Assembly (NCBI RefSeq): GCF_030247195.1
Contig: NC_080672.1
Span: 370,582,166 to 370,646,165 of the forward strand
Origin: Topomyia yanbarensis
Lineage: Eukaryota; Arthropoda; Insecta; Diptera; Culicidae
Length of the DNA: 64,000 nt
Direction of reading: 5' to 3'
This document shows positions 46,151 through 56,781 of the stretch, in pieces. The notes under the pieces are model-generated. The model was given only the letters and a program-made list of their open reading frames with translations. It did not search any database and was not told the origin of the DNA. The translations under genes were made by a program, and so were the position numbers. Each line of letters starts with the position of its first letter. Within the stretch, counting starts at the first letter, position 1.

Positions 46151-46599
46151 AGTAAGATTCGAAGTGATTTCTCCTCGTACTGACAAAAGTTCAGATATGG
46201 CATGTGTAAGCGAAAATGAAAATTCCCTGGTAATATCTGGTGGCTATTTGGAAACAATTTTTGTTAACAGGGCTGTTTGTCCGACGGCTCAGCGAAAATG
46301 TGTTTGTTGAATACCACACCCAAAATCCAACTGGCATGTTTCTATTACTTTTGGGTAAGATTCTATTGCCTTTTTGGTAACAGACCACGCAATTGCGCAT
46401 TGCGGTATTAAACTCATATTACGGCAAAGGTAGTAAACGGTGAAATGACGATGTAGGATAATTCGGTCGATTTCTATAATAGTATTAGTATCGAGTCAAA
46501 CCAGCCGGAGTTCTGGCGGATTTCTACCCAAATTCAGGCCGGAATCTGCACCAATTTTGGCAGAAATAGACGGAATTACGGATTTTTTATAGGGTAACT

Positions 46600-46930
46600 T
46601 GGATCGTGAAAGAAAAATTTTGGGCAGTTTTCGGGTCCGGCCTAGTTTTTGGATCCAACACAGCTCCCGATCTGGACCAGCTCCCAAATTTGGACCTCCC
46701 GGATCTGGATCAGTTTACAGATTTTGACTTGTTCCCGATCCGGTCCAGTTTCCGGATCCGGACAAGCTCCCGAATCTGGACCAATACCCTGTAATGGACC
46801 AGTCCCTGGATCTAGCCTATCCCCTTTTCCCCTTACCAGGCCAGGACTTGAACCAGGCCCAGATTTAGTGCTTAGATCCAGACAAGAGTCTGGATCCGGA
46901 CTCTCGGATCGGATACGTGGATCCAAACTA
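46600..46930 (+). repeat. degenerate GATCTGGACCAG-type tandem repeat
   Basis: Words such as gatctggaccagctccc, ggatctggatcag, gatccggtccag, ggatccggacaag and gaatctggaccaata recur at short irregular spacing. The same stretch read in several frames gives Asp/Leu/Gln- or Ser/Gly/Pro-rich frames (46606-46794, 46649-46969, minus 46642-46926), which are products of the repeat. It looks like a diverged minisatellite directly upstream of the unknown frame at 46917. Confidence 0.6.
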
Positions 46931-47447
46931 TATGTCTTGCTTTCCGTACATGACGGGAAGGACTGTTAATGTTTTGTGCAGTCGCTACCTTGCTGTTGAC
47001 GATCGTGATAGAAAAAAAAATCAATTTAACTACGACCGAAATACCCCACCACTATTCCGAGTCGGTTATTTTTCTGACTGTGCTTCGAAGCTAGCTGAGT
47101 GTGAGGCGATGGGTATCTCCGGCGACCGACATCCTTTCAGGCTTAGTGGAGGTCGATTTGAATATTTCTCCGATGGCAAAAATAATACCAATAAGTCTCA
47201 TTTTCGATTCAAATTATATCTAATACAACCGGCCCCCCGGATGGACTGCTTCCGGACCAAAGACAAGCCATTTAACGTCATCGATAAATCGCGTGATCTA
47301 ACTAAACAACACTCAACCATGTACGAAAAATATTTTGTCTGCGTACCCGCCCGGGAAGTAGAGATTGATGGTGTAGTCTCCGAGAAAAACCTTGATTGCG
47401 AAATAGGGGGTGGCTCTTTCCAGATCCCTGTGCTTAGGTCAGTGTAA
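46917..47447 (+). CDS. unrecognised 176-codon frame
   Basis: An uninterrupted frame in a region otherwise full of stops. I do not recognise the product. Visible features are five to seven Cys (VLCSRYL, FSDCASKLAECEAMG, MDCFRTK, YFVCVPA, LDCEIGGG), a mix of charged and aromatic residues, no signal peptide, no transmembrane segment and no zinc knuckle or RT/transposase motif. The first ATG lies in the tandem repeat, so the true start may be later or upstream and spliced. It ends 13 bases before a degraded minus-strand coding stretch that converges on it. It may be a captured gene fragment of host or viral origin; the sequence alone does not decide. Confidence 0.45.
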   Translation: MDPNYMSCFPYMTGRTVNVLCSRYLAVDDRDRKKNQFNYDRNTPPLFRVGYFSDCASKLAECEAMGISGDRHPFRLSGGRFEYFSDGKNNTNKSHFRFKLYLIQPAPRMDCFRTKDKPFNVIDKSRDLTKQHSTMYEKYFVCVPAREVEIDGVVSEKNLDCEIGGGSFQIPVLRSV

Positions 47448-47459
47448 ATTCTGCTATGC

Positions 47460-48420
47460 AAGCAATTGTGTTCAGAAAAAATCGAGGAGTATTAGAAAAC
47501 TTATTTTCCATCAGCCTCATTTCGAGCATTTCGCCGGATTTGTTCTTGCAAAATTTGTTCTTTTGAACGGGGCTCGTCTACTTGTTCGCCTTTTTCTAAC
47601 CCGGGGCATGAACTGAAGAACCCATTGTAGAAATAAGGTACGGTGTGGAAAATGCGGAGAGGATCAAGACATTGGCTCCAGGTATCGGAATATCCACATG
47701 GGACATCCAAAACTTCAAGTGTCTCGATATTTCATTAGTTTTCTAGGTTTACTTCCGACGTAGATCTTCCTCAGTTTTAGCATTATTCGCCATGGCCGAA
47801 AGCAATATTGAGGAGCGTTTTGGGGATCAAACAGTGCTATTATTTCAATCGGATTAGCCTTTGCTCGGTACCAGGTATTGAAGTTGTCGCTTGTTAAATC
47901 CGAATCATAGGCAAATATTTATTGATATTCTTTGCATATACATCGCACCTCAACTGGTTCGAGAAGATTTCAACTCCCACGGCATGTCATAGGGTTGTCT
48001 GCATACTGATAACCGATCTATCTTACTGCATGATATTCGCGACAATTTCAGTATGACCATCTTGAATACAGTGGAAATGACACGAATGCCTACCAGCGCG
48101 ACCAAATGCGTTAGATTTACCATTGTACTCTACCTCATTAGTGTGCTCATTGATTGAAAGAGCTACGCGTCCACTATATCCGAAACAATCGAATCAAAAT
48201 GAGAAATTCCTCCGGTGGCAGTGTGCAACGTTTTGACTGGCTTGTTTTTCTACACTGAGATTAAAGGTCAGACGAAACGAATACCTCGTACGAACAACCG
48301 TGGACAGTTTCCCACTTCGTTGTGGGCAGAGCATGCTCAGAATTGTATGCGAAAAGGTCCTATGAGGACTTTTTGAACGTCAGATCGCCCAAAATTTTCC
48401 GAATATACGGGACGCTAGAA
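47460..48420 (-). pseudogene. unrecognised degraded coding stretch
   Basis: Minus-strand translation gives long sensible runs in shifting frames. From 48330 downward they are EYNGKSNAFGRAGRHSCHFH, CIQDGHTEIVANIMQ and LRCDVYAKNINKYLPM. Then DNFNTWYRAKANPIEIIALF with DPQNAPQYCFRPWRIM follows, and at 47501-47710 YSDTWSQCLDPLRIFHTVPY with a Glu/Arg-rich end. Stops and shifts separate them. The balanced composition, unlike AT-rich random frames, suggests a former gene of at least 300 codons. I cannot assign a family. It converges tail-to-tail with 46917-47447. Confidence 0.4.
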
Positions 48421-49089
48421 ACGCAAATAAAAAACTTGATGTAAACTGAAAAACGCGGTTATTGGCACCGGTTCGTCAACGGATTAACGAGAGAAAAAAT
48501 ATTTCGTCTAGCAGCTGGGTCCTACGTCGTGTACTCGATTCGACCTTTGATCGGAATACACGGAACTAAGAATTTTTTATCGGCGACAACAGCATTCCAC
48601 GTAAATTCAAATGATAGACGTTTCGCAATGAAATTATAATAATGTATATAAACGTAATAATTGTTCTTCAAACACACAAATTTATCTGACAGAAAAGATG
48701 CTCGCGCTAAGCATTTTCCCCACAAAACTTATGGTTTTATATTTACCTACGACCATGTCTACATCGCTACAATTCCAAGTAGGCGCTTCGATCGATGGAG
48801 CACGGAAAGCACTCCTAATTTTCCCGGAGAGAATATGGGCGATCCTAGATTCTTTATATTGAAATCGTTCCGGATTGTCTGATATAAATATTAGTTTGAG
48901 TTCATTCGCATTGATCTATTCCGGGTAATAAGAAAGGTGATTAGAATAGTAATGAGAAGGACACTTAGGCAATAGAAGGTAATATTTGTGAAACATCGCG
49001 CAGCTTTAATAAATTTTTCAGTTAGATTTAGAGTTAGAGAACGCTCGAAAATTGGCAAATTTTGTGGGATAGTGGAAGTTTAGGAATCC
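48421..49089. other. unassigned interval
   Basis: No terminal repeat or domain recognised. A minus frame at 48522-48725 might extend the degraded coding stretch at 47460-48420 upstream, but the link is only suggested by orientation. Confidence 0.25.
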
Positions 49090-49760
49090 CGAAGGCATCA
49101 ACCAATCTTGGTTAAAAAGGATGGATGAACGTCGTGACTTCCTTCGGGTGGCATCTCGGATCAAAGAGCGTCGTAAAGAGCGTTCTCTGCGCTTGCGGTG
49201 ACGGCTATCGCGACATTAAACATGTTGTCTGGTCGTGCGCCTAGTGTTCTACACACCAAAAAAACTAAATTTTACCGTTGAGGTATTTCGAAACTTACCA
49301 CAATCTAACAAACCGTAATTGACAAGATGACGAAATATAACCGTGTTCTGTTTAATTTAACATGAAAGATGTACTTTCCAAGCGCAGTGCCATAAAATTA
49401 CACATTTTAAACAAACGCCATATGTGGAGTAAAATTACGTGACTCGCAAAATTTAACGACATGTTAAATTAAAATCAAATAAAAAACTATTTCATTTTTG
49501 ATGCTCGTATATTCATGGTCAAGAGACGTAAATTTACACGATTTTTTCTAGTTGTGTAGTGCCAGATCTGCGTTAAACGAATCCCTTCGGCCTGGGTCTA
49601 GCCCGAGATATGCTGGCTATCCTCCAAATTTATTTATATCTATTCTTTTGGTTGACTTACTAACAGGTACCTGCAAATGTGATCCCAAGAGTTCCAAGCG
49701 GATCCAAGGAGGCCAGTTGGCGATCCGGTTCATGATGTCCTGACTCCTGATAGTGATCTT
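49090..49760 (+). pseudogene. LINE C-terminal zinc finger, split by a MITE
   Basis: Near 49185-49245 the plus strand encodes ACGDGYRDIKHVVWSC, the same finger as at 40200-40255. After an insertion (about 49255-49557) the frame resumes with ARSALNESLRPGSSP and a stretch matching the tail of such ORF2 proteins. The following 49740-49860 looks like its 3' untranslated region. It belongs to a different LINE from the RNase H piece that starts near 49878. Confidence 0.65.
49255..49557. mobile_element. about 300-bp MITE with ctacaca ends
   Basis: Left end ctacacaccaaaaaaacta and right end ctagttgtgtag are imperfect inverted repeats, and the words 'aattttac' and 'gtaaatt' follow on both sides. tagtg occurs just outside both ends (near 49250 and 49556), a possible 5-bp target duplication. 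It interrupts the LINE finger fragment. Exact borders are uncertain by a few bases. Confidence 0.55.
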
Positions 49761-49877
49761 CCGTATGCCACAAAGCTACAAGTTTAATTCTTTTTTTTCC
49801 TTTTCATTTTTCTCTGATTGTTCTCTGATACGGTCTCTGCTACTGATGTTGGGATCAACAATCTTTGCCATCTGGTT

Positions 49878-50640
49878 AGATGGAGCGACAACTTGAAGAA
49901 TACGTAGTCTGTTATACTGACGATTCTTTGTCGGAGTGTCAAGCCGGTGCTGGTGTCTATTGTCGTGAAATCAGATTAAACCAATCTCATTCGCTTGGTA
50001 GATACATTACCGTATTCCAAGCAGAAATCTTTGCGATTCTGTGTGACGAACAATCGGCACTTCAACAGGGAATTTGTGACAAAAGAATCTATTTTAGCTC
50101 TGACAGTCAGGCTGTCCTAATGGCACTTAGTTTGGCAGATTCGAAATCGAAATTAGTAATCGCATGTCGAACACAAATCGAAGAACTTAGTATTTCAAAT
50201 GCTATCTCCCTTCTATGGGACATTTCGGTATTCCTGAAAATGAATAGGCAGACTAATTGGTTAGAGCTGGCACTGCGACTGACTTTGTTGGTCCAGAACC
50301 AGTTCTACCACTGTCGGTTAGTTGAATATAGCACAAGATTCGCTCTTGGGCTGCATCCGAACATTCCAAACATCGGCGTAGCGTGCAAACTTGCGTTCAA
50401 GGAAGACTTTTCTGCCGGATGTGTGTCCGAATTTTGCATTTATTCAAACACAATTGCAGTATTCTAGTCAGGGCTTTGACTGTGTATTGCAAACTCAATT
50501 GGCCCACATGGCTACTATTCGGCGTGCTGAGTATTATTTGCTTGATCTTTGTGAATCCAATTACGAAGCTTCGTATCGTTTGATATGTATCTGCCCTGCA
50601 GCGATTCAATTGCATAGATGAACCTATGTACAGAGAGCTG
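49878..50640 (+). pseudogene. LINE RNase H and C-terminal region, plus copy
   Basis: Reads MERQLEEYVVCYTDDSL (RNase H block 1 with Asp kept), AGAGVYCREIRLNQSHSLGR, FQAEIFAILCDEQSALQQ and SSDSQAVLMALS, then QIEELSISNA. Further on are pieces of the C-terminal region, with LCESNYEASYRLIC near 50545-50600. It is the same family as the minus copy at 15290-16142 and likely the 3' end of the LINE begun at 43230. The RNase H frame is 195 codons without a stop, less decayed than the minus copy. Confidence 0.8.
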
Positions 50641-52439
50641 AACATGAAGGATATGCTATTGTTCTTAACCCGGTGAGGTAAAGAGCAACAGTTTAAGCCG
50701 CATTTGAATGACAATATCTCTTCGGGAGTGTTGTCATTCTGTTTTCTCAACATCCCCTACGCGGGTGTTAATATATCTGCTCATCGAGAAGTGTCTTTTA
50801 TTTTCTTGGGAGTCAAGAGTACTTCCGTATTGTCTATGTTCTCTAAGTGGTTATTTTCCTAATCCCTCACCTTACCACTTTCCCAATACTTCTCATCAGA
50901 AAGTTGATGAAAAAATGACGGAAAGGCACAAATCTCCGAGCAACATGGGAAACGAGCCATTTGAGGTCTACAACCTCCAAATGAGCTCGCATCAGAATGG
51001 GGTAATTACATGCATGGTTTGACGTAGACGTCACTAGTACTAAAAAATTACGGGTGATCCATTTTTTTCCACGGTAATGTAAAACCTATTGAAGAAGTAC
51101 TTTTTCCAAATATTTGCACCGGTTTTGTAACACTGAGATATTGTTTTGAAAAGATTCAGGAGCTGACTCATAAATAGCTATCGTCATAGGTACCCTGAAA
51201 GGCCGAATGAATTGGCTCCGATTGCACGTTCTTCTGATGATTAGGTACCATGTCGAAAAAGTTTTTGGTTTCTTTGTGCAAAATAATTGTACAATTGGCT
51301 GGAATACAAATCAATATTTTGGAAAATGCGAAACGGTTTCCGGTACGTCTGGCCATGTGGGACAAGTCCTTTGGTCCCTGGGATATTCCGCCTAAACCGG
51401 GACGTCTGGGCATATAACTCTACAACATGAAGGTAATATTTGTTTTCAGGGTTTTTCTTCCGGTTGTTACTTGTCTCTACAAACCCACGGAAAAAGCATG
51501 TACAATGCAAAGAAGGTACTTCCGAGTAAGTATACAAAAATGAACACAACTCGGTAGTAAAAAAAAGAGAACGAAAAAGATCCGACATACCAAAGAAGTA
51601 CCTTTTTAAGAATCTCATTTCAGATTCAATAGTTTCAGGCACAGAAATCAATCCTTTCAGCAACGCCATATGGTACGTCTCACTGACCACCCGTCCACTG
51701 GCTGGGATATTTGTTTTACAGAAGTCCACCGGGAGTAAGCAACAAACACAGCCGACCCTTTTGTCTTGGCGATTCCTGCCGATTCCTGCCAATCATTAGG
51801 AAATTAGCCGAACCATTGCCTACTGAAGGAGCCCGTCCCGTTCAACCACTTACAAATTGATGAAGCTGAAAAACACATGTTTCCTTAATCCGTTGAACCG
51901 GTACCTCAAACTTTGTTTCTTTGTCTTAAAATTTAGCGATAAAACAAAAAAAAACCGCACATTCCGTCTCGTTTTCGTTTCTCAGGAAATTCGAGAAAGA
52001 GCAAACAGCACCCAACACCACAAGCACCGTGCGTTGGCCAGCCTCTTCCTCTTGCCATCATGATTGTCGGGAATAAATATAATCCTTTCCATTTAAGGAG
52101 TTTCACTCACTGGGGCGCTTCCTTTGAGGCGGCCGGCAGCGCAGCGTTAACGGATTCGGCCGCAAAGACGCGCGGGTCCGAGTCTGTTTGGGAAGAGTGA
52201 ACCAAGCATACGGCAAATGTTTGACTGACTGCCGCCGATCGCCGGTCACCGGTCTTAGCCGTCATGGCGGGGGTGTCTTACCAGTTCAAAGATTGTTTAT
52301 TTAACTCTTGGATTTTTTTTAGGTCGCCGCCTGTACAAACACTTGGATAATATTCACTCGGGTTGAGCGGAGCGTAGATTTGTCGTCATGGACCGTGGTT
52401 TCGAAGTGGTTTTAGTGGGTATCGGCAGAATGGAACCTT
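50641..52439. other. unassigned DNA, GC-richer
   Basis: After the LINE tail, no transposon ends are seen. A 183-codon minus frame (51241-51792) has no domain, a Cys/Phe-rich odd composition and overlaps other frames, so I do not call it a gene. 52100-52270 is locally GC-rich (ggcggccggcagcgcagcg). It could be unique host DNA. Confidence 0.3.
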
Positions 52440-52635
52440 TACCGTTGCAACAGACATGTAGCTGGGAGATACCCTCGCCTGAATTTTTTCAAAAATGAAT
52501 TAAAATATGTATTTTGACAACTCCTTACAAATTTGAATTTCGTTTGGTTTGAACAATTTACCGAGAAAATGTTGAACAAGACCGCTATTTCCAACCACCA
52601 AAGACAACAGTCACGATACACAGTGGTCGAAAATT
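52440..52635. repeat. dispersed repeat Z, copy 1
   Basis: Aligns in the same orientation with about 55570-55765. Shared strings are 'tttttcaaaaat.aatt', 'tttgg.ttgaacaa.tta', 'gaaaatgttga..aaga', 'gctattt..aaccaccaaa' and 'cacgatac'. The minus frames of both copies encode similar peptides (CSNQTKFKFVRS here, CSNQTRYKFVKS there). Confidence 0.5.
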
Positions 52636-52751
52636 GGCAAATCGTGAAATAATTTCATAACTCCTCGTGCTAACGTTATAGAAGTATAGTGTCTTCCGCA
52701 AAGTTGCCGCGTGATAGATAATGGAAAAATTTCGCTTTATTGAAATTTAAG

Positions 52752-53172
52752 CAATACTCCTCGTTATCGGCTATCCGGAGTTAAATTTCCTTATTTGACC
52801 AATCGTATTAGTACAACATATGATAAATTTCACAAATTCTCGGCAGCCGGCTGCTCAGAGCAATTTTTACATGATAAAGCTATTGGCACACTTACTAACA
52901 AAGCTCCCCTTTCGGTGACACATGTGGAGATGCAGAGGACTCCTCGGTGTCTAGTAGTGACATGTATCGGACCAACATTCCTTTCTTCTCAAGAAGATAT
53001 GCATTCGGATGTGGCCAGCGTCGGTATTGATTAGCCTGCAGGGATGAATATAGATTGCACAATAAGGCTTAGCGTGTTATTTCTAAGCATGTTTTCCAAT
53101 GAACATTTTGCAATCTCAATTAGTTCTGGTCAATAACGGAGTAGCAACCACGGGCGATCTCTTCTGCTTATA
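52752..53172 (+). repeat. dispersed repeat Y, copy 2 (LTR-like)
   Basis: Same orientation as 21325-21756 with many shared strings (see there), including AGCCGGCT at 52849. It ends at 'cgggcgatctcttctgcttatac', the same end point as copy 1, which supports a real element boundary. No coding sequence. Confidence 0.55.
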
Positions 53173-53501
53173 CTAATTCGTTAGTGGCACAGTAAATTGT
53201 TCTCTAGGATATGCGGAAAATTGTAGAACAAAGCTATACTGTTGGACTGAAGCTAAGTAAGTTATGGGTTCAAATCAACTATTGAAATTATTTTTCCAAA
53301 AAGACACATTATCTTAAAATTCTTAGGACGTATATAGTTAGTACCTTCGGAAGAAATTCTCAGAATACCCTTGTCTAAAACTTCTCCGACGACATCGTTC
53401 TCCTGTCATGGTTCGTTAAAAAGTTTGTTGAAGCATCAACTTTGATGAAGACTATACTTCTATAACGTAACCACGAGAAGCTATTAATTTATTCCACATT
53501 T

Positions 53502-53870
53502 TGCCTTTCTCATATGTAGAAATGCTATGCAATCACTCTAAAAATCGACTTTTTAACCGAGGCCCGGAGGGTCATATATTATTTGATTCAGTTCGTCGAG
53601 ATAGGAAAATGTCTGTGTGTATGTATGTGTGTATGTGTGTGTTATTTAAACTTACACAATTTTTTCAGAGATGGCTGGACCGTTTTACACAAACTAATGA
53701 AAGGTATATCGCTCCCATAAACTGCTATTGAATTTTTAGTTGATCCGACTTCCGGTTCCGGAGTTACGGGTTGAAGAGTGCGGTCACATAGCAAATTCCT
53801 AAATATACTGCTATCACCATGATGTCCGAATGGCTGCTTTGGCCAAATTATAATATCTGTAATACGATAT
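53502..53870 (-). mobile_element. second copy of the gcctttctcat element, truncated
   Basis: Starts tgcctttctcatat, then 'aaccgaggcccggagggtc', 'gattcagttcgtcgagat', a gtatgtgtgt tract and 'gatccgacttccggttccgg' with 'agttacgggttgaagagt'. This is the reverse complement of the 3' part of the element at 25262-29040. Only about one internal unit is left. Flanks 53176-53501 and 53871-54046 show no gene. Confidence 0.7.
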
Positions 53871-54046
53871 CTATACTCTTAATTCCTCGATGTTCACTTT
53901 TCCATGGTGCAGAGTGACAGTGTCATTCTGACTCGCTATGACATTCACATCCCAGATTTTAATCTTAGGGTTATCCGTCTCTTTATTGCGTATTAGAAAA
54001 ACTTCCAACTGTATGTACGAGGTTGGGAAGATTGCTGAGCAGCATA

Positions 54047-55395
54047 GGGGAATTGTGGGAAAAACCGACACTGTGGGTAAAACCGACACCCCACAACATT
54101 TCCTAGAAATCAAATTTTTATTCATTTCATAATGATACATTATTATTAGTACGTTTATTTAGAGCATTTGAAGAAAAATTGGATTTACGTTAGTACGCCG
54201 AATGTCATAAAAATAAACAAAACATACGAAAGCAGCGTTCATACTCGTCTGGATGTTAAATTTCGTTGGTAGATTTTAAGGTTTTAACCGAACAAAACCT
54301 TTTCAAATCACCACATTTTTCAGTACCTATTATTATCGGCCTGTCCTATGATCAACTAGGTGCATTGAAGACGAGTTTGAGAAATTCAATATTTTTAATC
54401 GCTTTTATAAAAAAATGTGCGCTGTTGGGGTAAAACCGACACCCTATGGTTAGGGTAAAACCGACACGCTGTTAAGATGGTTGTGTATACTTGCGATTAA
54501 TTTCAACATACTGGGGATCTTTGTGACACTTCAATTAGCCTATTAGAACACTATAGTATCAACAGAAATGCACAGAAATACTTTTATTGTGTTTATTTCT
54601 TGTAAGTCTCTTTGAAAATCAAAAATTGGAATTTTTGCTTATCTGATTCTATCGAAGCTGTTGCTATTTCTACAAAAAGCTCATCAAACCGAATTTCTAG
54701 TGTTCTCTTGGTTTGTCATAGACGAACTTTATCACAATGGGATAATGATCTTATGTATACCCCAATAGATCGTTGATGATCAGAGTCCGAAAAATCGAAT
54801 CTGAAAAAGATAGTTTTACTAAGAAGTGTGTGTGTCACTTATAAGTGAATTAATCCAATTAGCAGAACGTAGAATGCTTGCAAATCTTCTCTTACGAAAT
54901 AATATGACACTGGAGGTTGCAATGATGTGCGCAAGGATTATTTGGAAATACTCATAAAAAATAATCCTTTAGCATAAAATACTCTTATTTATAGTACTAC
55001 GCTTTCGAACTTTCTTCCCCTCACTACATGATGAAGCAATAAAAAGCACATATTTGCATCATACATACTCACATTTTATTATTCACGCATATATCTCATT
55101 TTTAATAAAGATAAAGATTTTAATAAAGTGGAGAGAAAATAAATTGAAGGAGGTGTCGATCTTACCCCTATAGGGTGTCGGTTTTACCCGCAGTGCTTAC
55201 AAAAAGTCACTTTGTTTTCCAAGTTTTACAACCAATAATTTTTAATGAAATTAATTTTTTGAAGCGCTGAAAAAATGAAGTCTTGTTAAGAATTTTCTGA
55301 AGAAAAATTCTGCATAAAAACTATAATTTTATTGGTTTTGTGGCAACTTAGAAAATTTGTTAAGCTTAAGGTGTCGGTTTTAACCATAATTCCCC
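54047..55395. mobile_element. 1.35-kb TA-flanked element with motif array
   Basis: Ends are GGGGAATTGTGGG…AAAACCGACAC and the complement gtgtcggttttaaccataattcccc, with TA on both sides (54045-54046, 55396-55397). The word GGTAAAACCGACAC or close variants occurs near 54062, 54075, 54430 and 54456 on the plus strand and near 55155, 55175 and 55370 on the minus. No transposase frame. The layout of TA duplication, G-rich ends and repeated subterminal words resembles 18233-18757. Confidence 0.8.
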
Positions 55396-55569
55396 TACTA
55401 ACTAAGCTATGCCCGCCCACTAGAGTCGAAGATTATTTGGTCACAATTTTACATATAATTGAATCAATTTTGATGAAATGGCTTTTGTAGGATAAGTAGT
55501 TCTTTCGACAAAATAATCGAAGTTCTCAAACCTGTTTAATTGTGAAAGCCTTGAAGTTATATAGGTAAA

Positions 55570-55765
55570 GCCGAGGCACAAGGCCAGAGGGCGAGCTATG
55601 GGGCTAAAGCCCCTCCCGAAACTTTTCAAAAATAAATTGAAGAAAAAACATGTTTTTCGGTGACTCTTAACAAATTTGTATCTTGTTTGGTTTGAACAAA
55701 TTAATGGGAAAATGTTGAGGAAGATTGCTATTGCGAACCACCAAAAACACCGATAACGATACCTA
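55570..55765. repeat. dispersed repeat Z, copy 2
   Basis: Partner of 52440-52635. It forms part of a 155-codon minus frame (55441-55908) that I do not call a gene because the other copy is not open over the same length and no domain is visible. 55770-56154 has no supported feature. Confidence 0.5.
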
Positions 55766-56781
55766 CTTAGTATACTGAGTATGGCATAAACAGTTCCTTT
55801 CATAATGTGTGACTCAACGGAAGGACAAAAGAAACTGTTACTTTCATGCATGCTGGTGATCTGTCGAGATGAATGAGTTTCAGAAGCAAGAAGTGGTGCT
55901 CCAGCCAAATACTGAGGCTATTTACTTCCGGCCTCTTCGCATAAGATGCATAAGGCATTCTTGATGTGAAACATTCGCTGAAGCTAAAAATGGAGGTTAA
56001 GCTGACGGAAGCTACCTTTATCGAGTTCTACCACGTCAGGCATTCAGTTCTGACAGCATTCAAAAAAATAGTCCAGGCGAAACCAGTCATTTTAAAAAAT
56101 AACTTGTTGCGCGTGGTTTCTATGACGCCGCTATAATTAAGATCCTCATATATACAGGGTGTTTGGTTCATGATTAAGAATCTCTCGGGGGGTGATAGAC
56201 TGTCATATTTGGAGAAAAAAATTGTTCTACACATACCCTCAAATCTCAACCGTTACAGAGTTATTGAACTTTTTGTGTAAAAAACTTATTTGTCTTAAAA
56301 TACCTCTAAGTTTAAAAGTATACTTTGTATTTTAAGTGTTTTAGTTCCATTCGAAAGGTGGCAAAATTTCCTATTGAATGGTGTTCTCATATCTTTTAGT
56401 TAATTAGTTTTAATTACCTTTTAGCTGTAAAGTAGTTAAAAGTTAGTGTTTTTGAGGAAGTTTTTGCCAATTATCTCGAAATAATGAAGTATGATTGTAG
56501 CAATATCCATTATCCAAAAGTTGGGTTTTAGAACGATTCATAATTTGTTCTTGGACGTCATATTCCTATCTCTTCACATTTCTTTGTAATTTCATTACTA
56601 TACTTTTCCTGTAACCGACTTGCAAGTGCTTAAAAGACTCTAATCTAAAAAATATGCTTTATATCGTTATTTACAAGATTTCATTGGAAAGCTGAGAAAA
56701 TGTCCTATCAGTGTATGTACAAATATTTTTTAGTTAAGTGTACTAAATGATTTTTTACTAACGAAATAACTCAAAATTTGT

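Noticed and set aside
51241..51792. 183-codon minus frame
   Set aside because: Fairly long, but Cys/Phe/Tyr-rich without domain, overlapped by other frames and without splice or family support.
55441..55908. 155-codon minus frame as a gene
   Set aside because: Overlaps a dispersed repeat whose other copy is open only over a shorter part.
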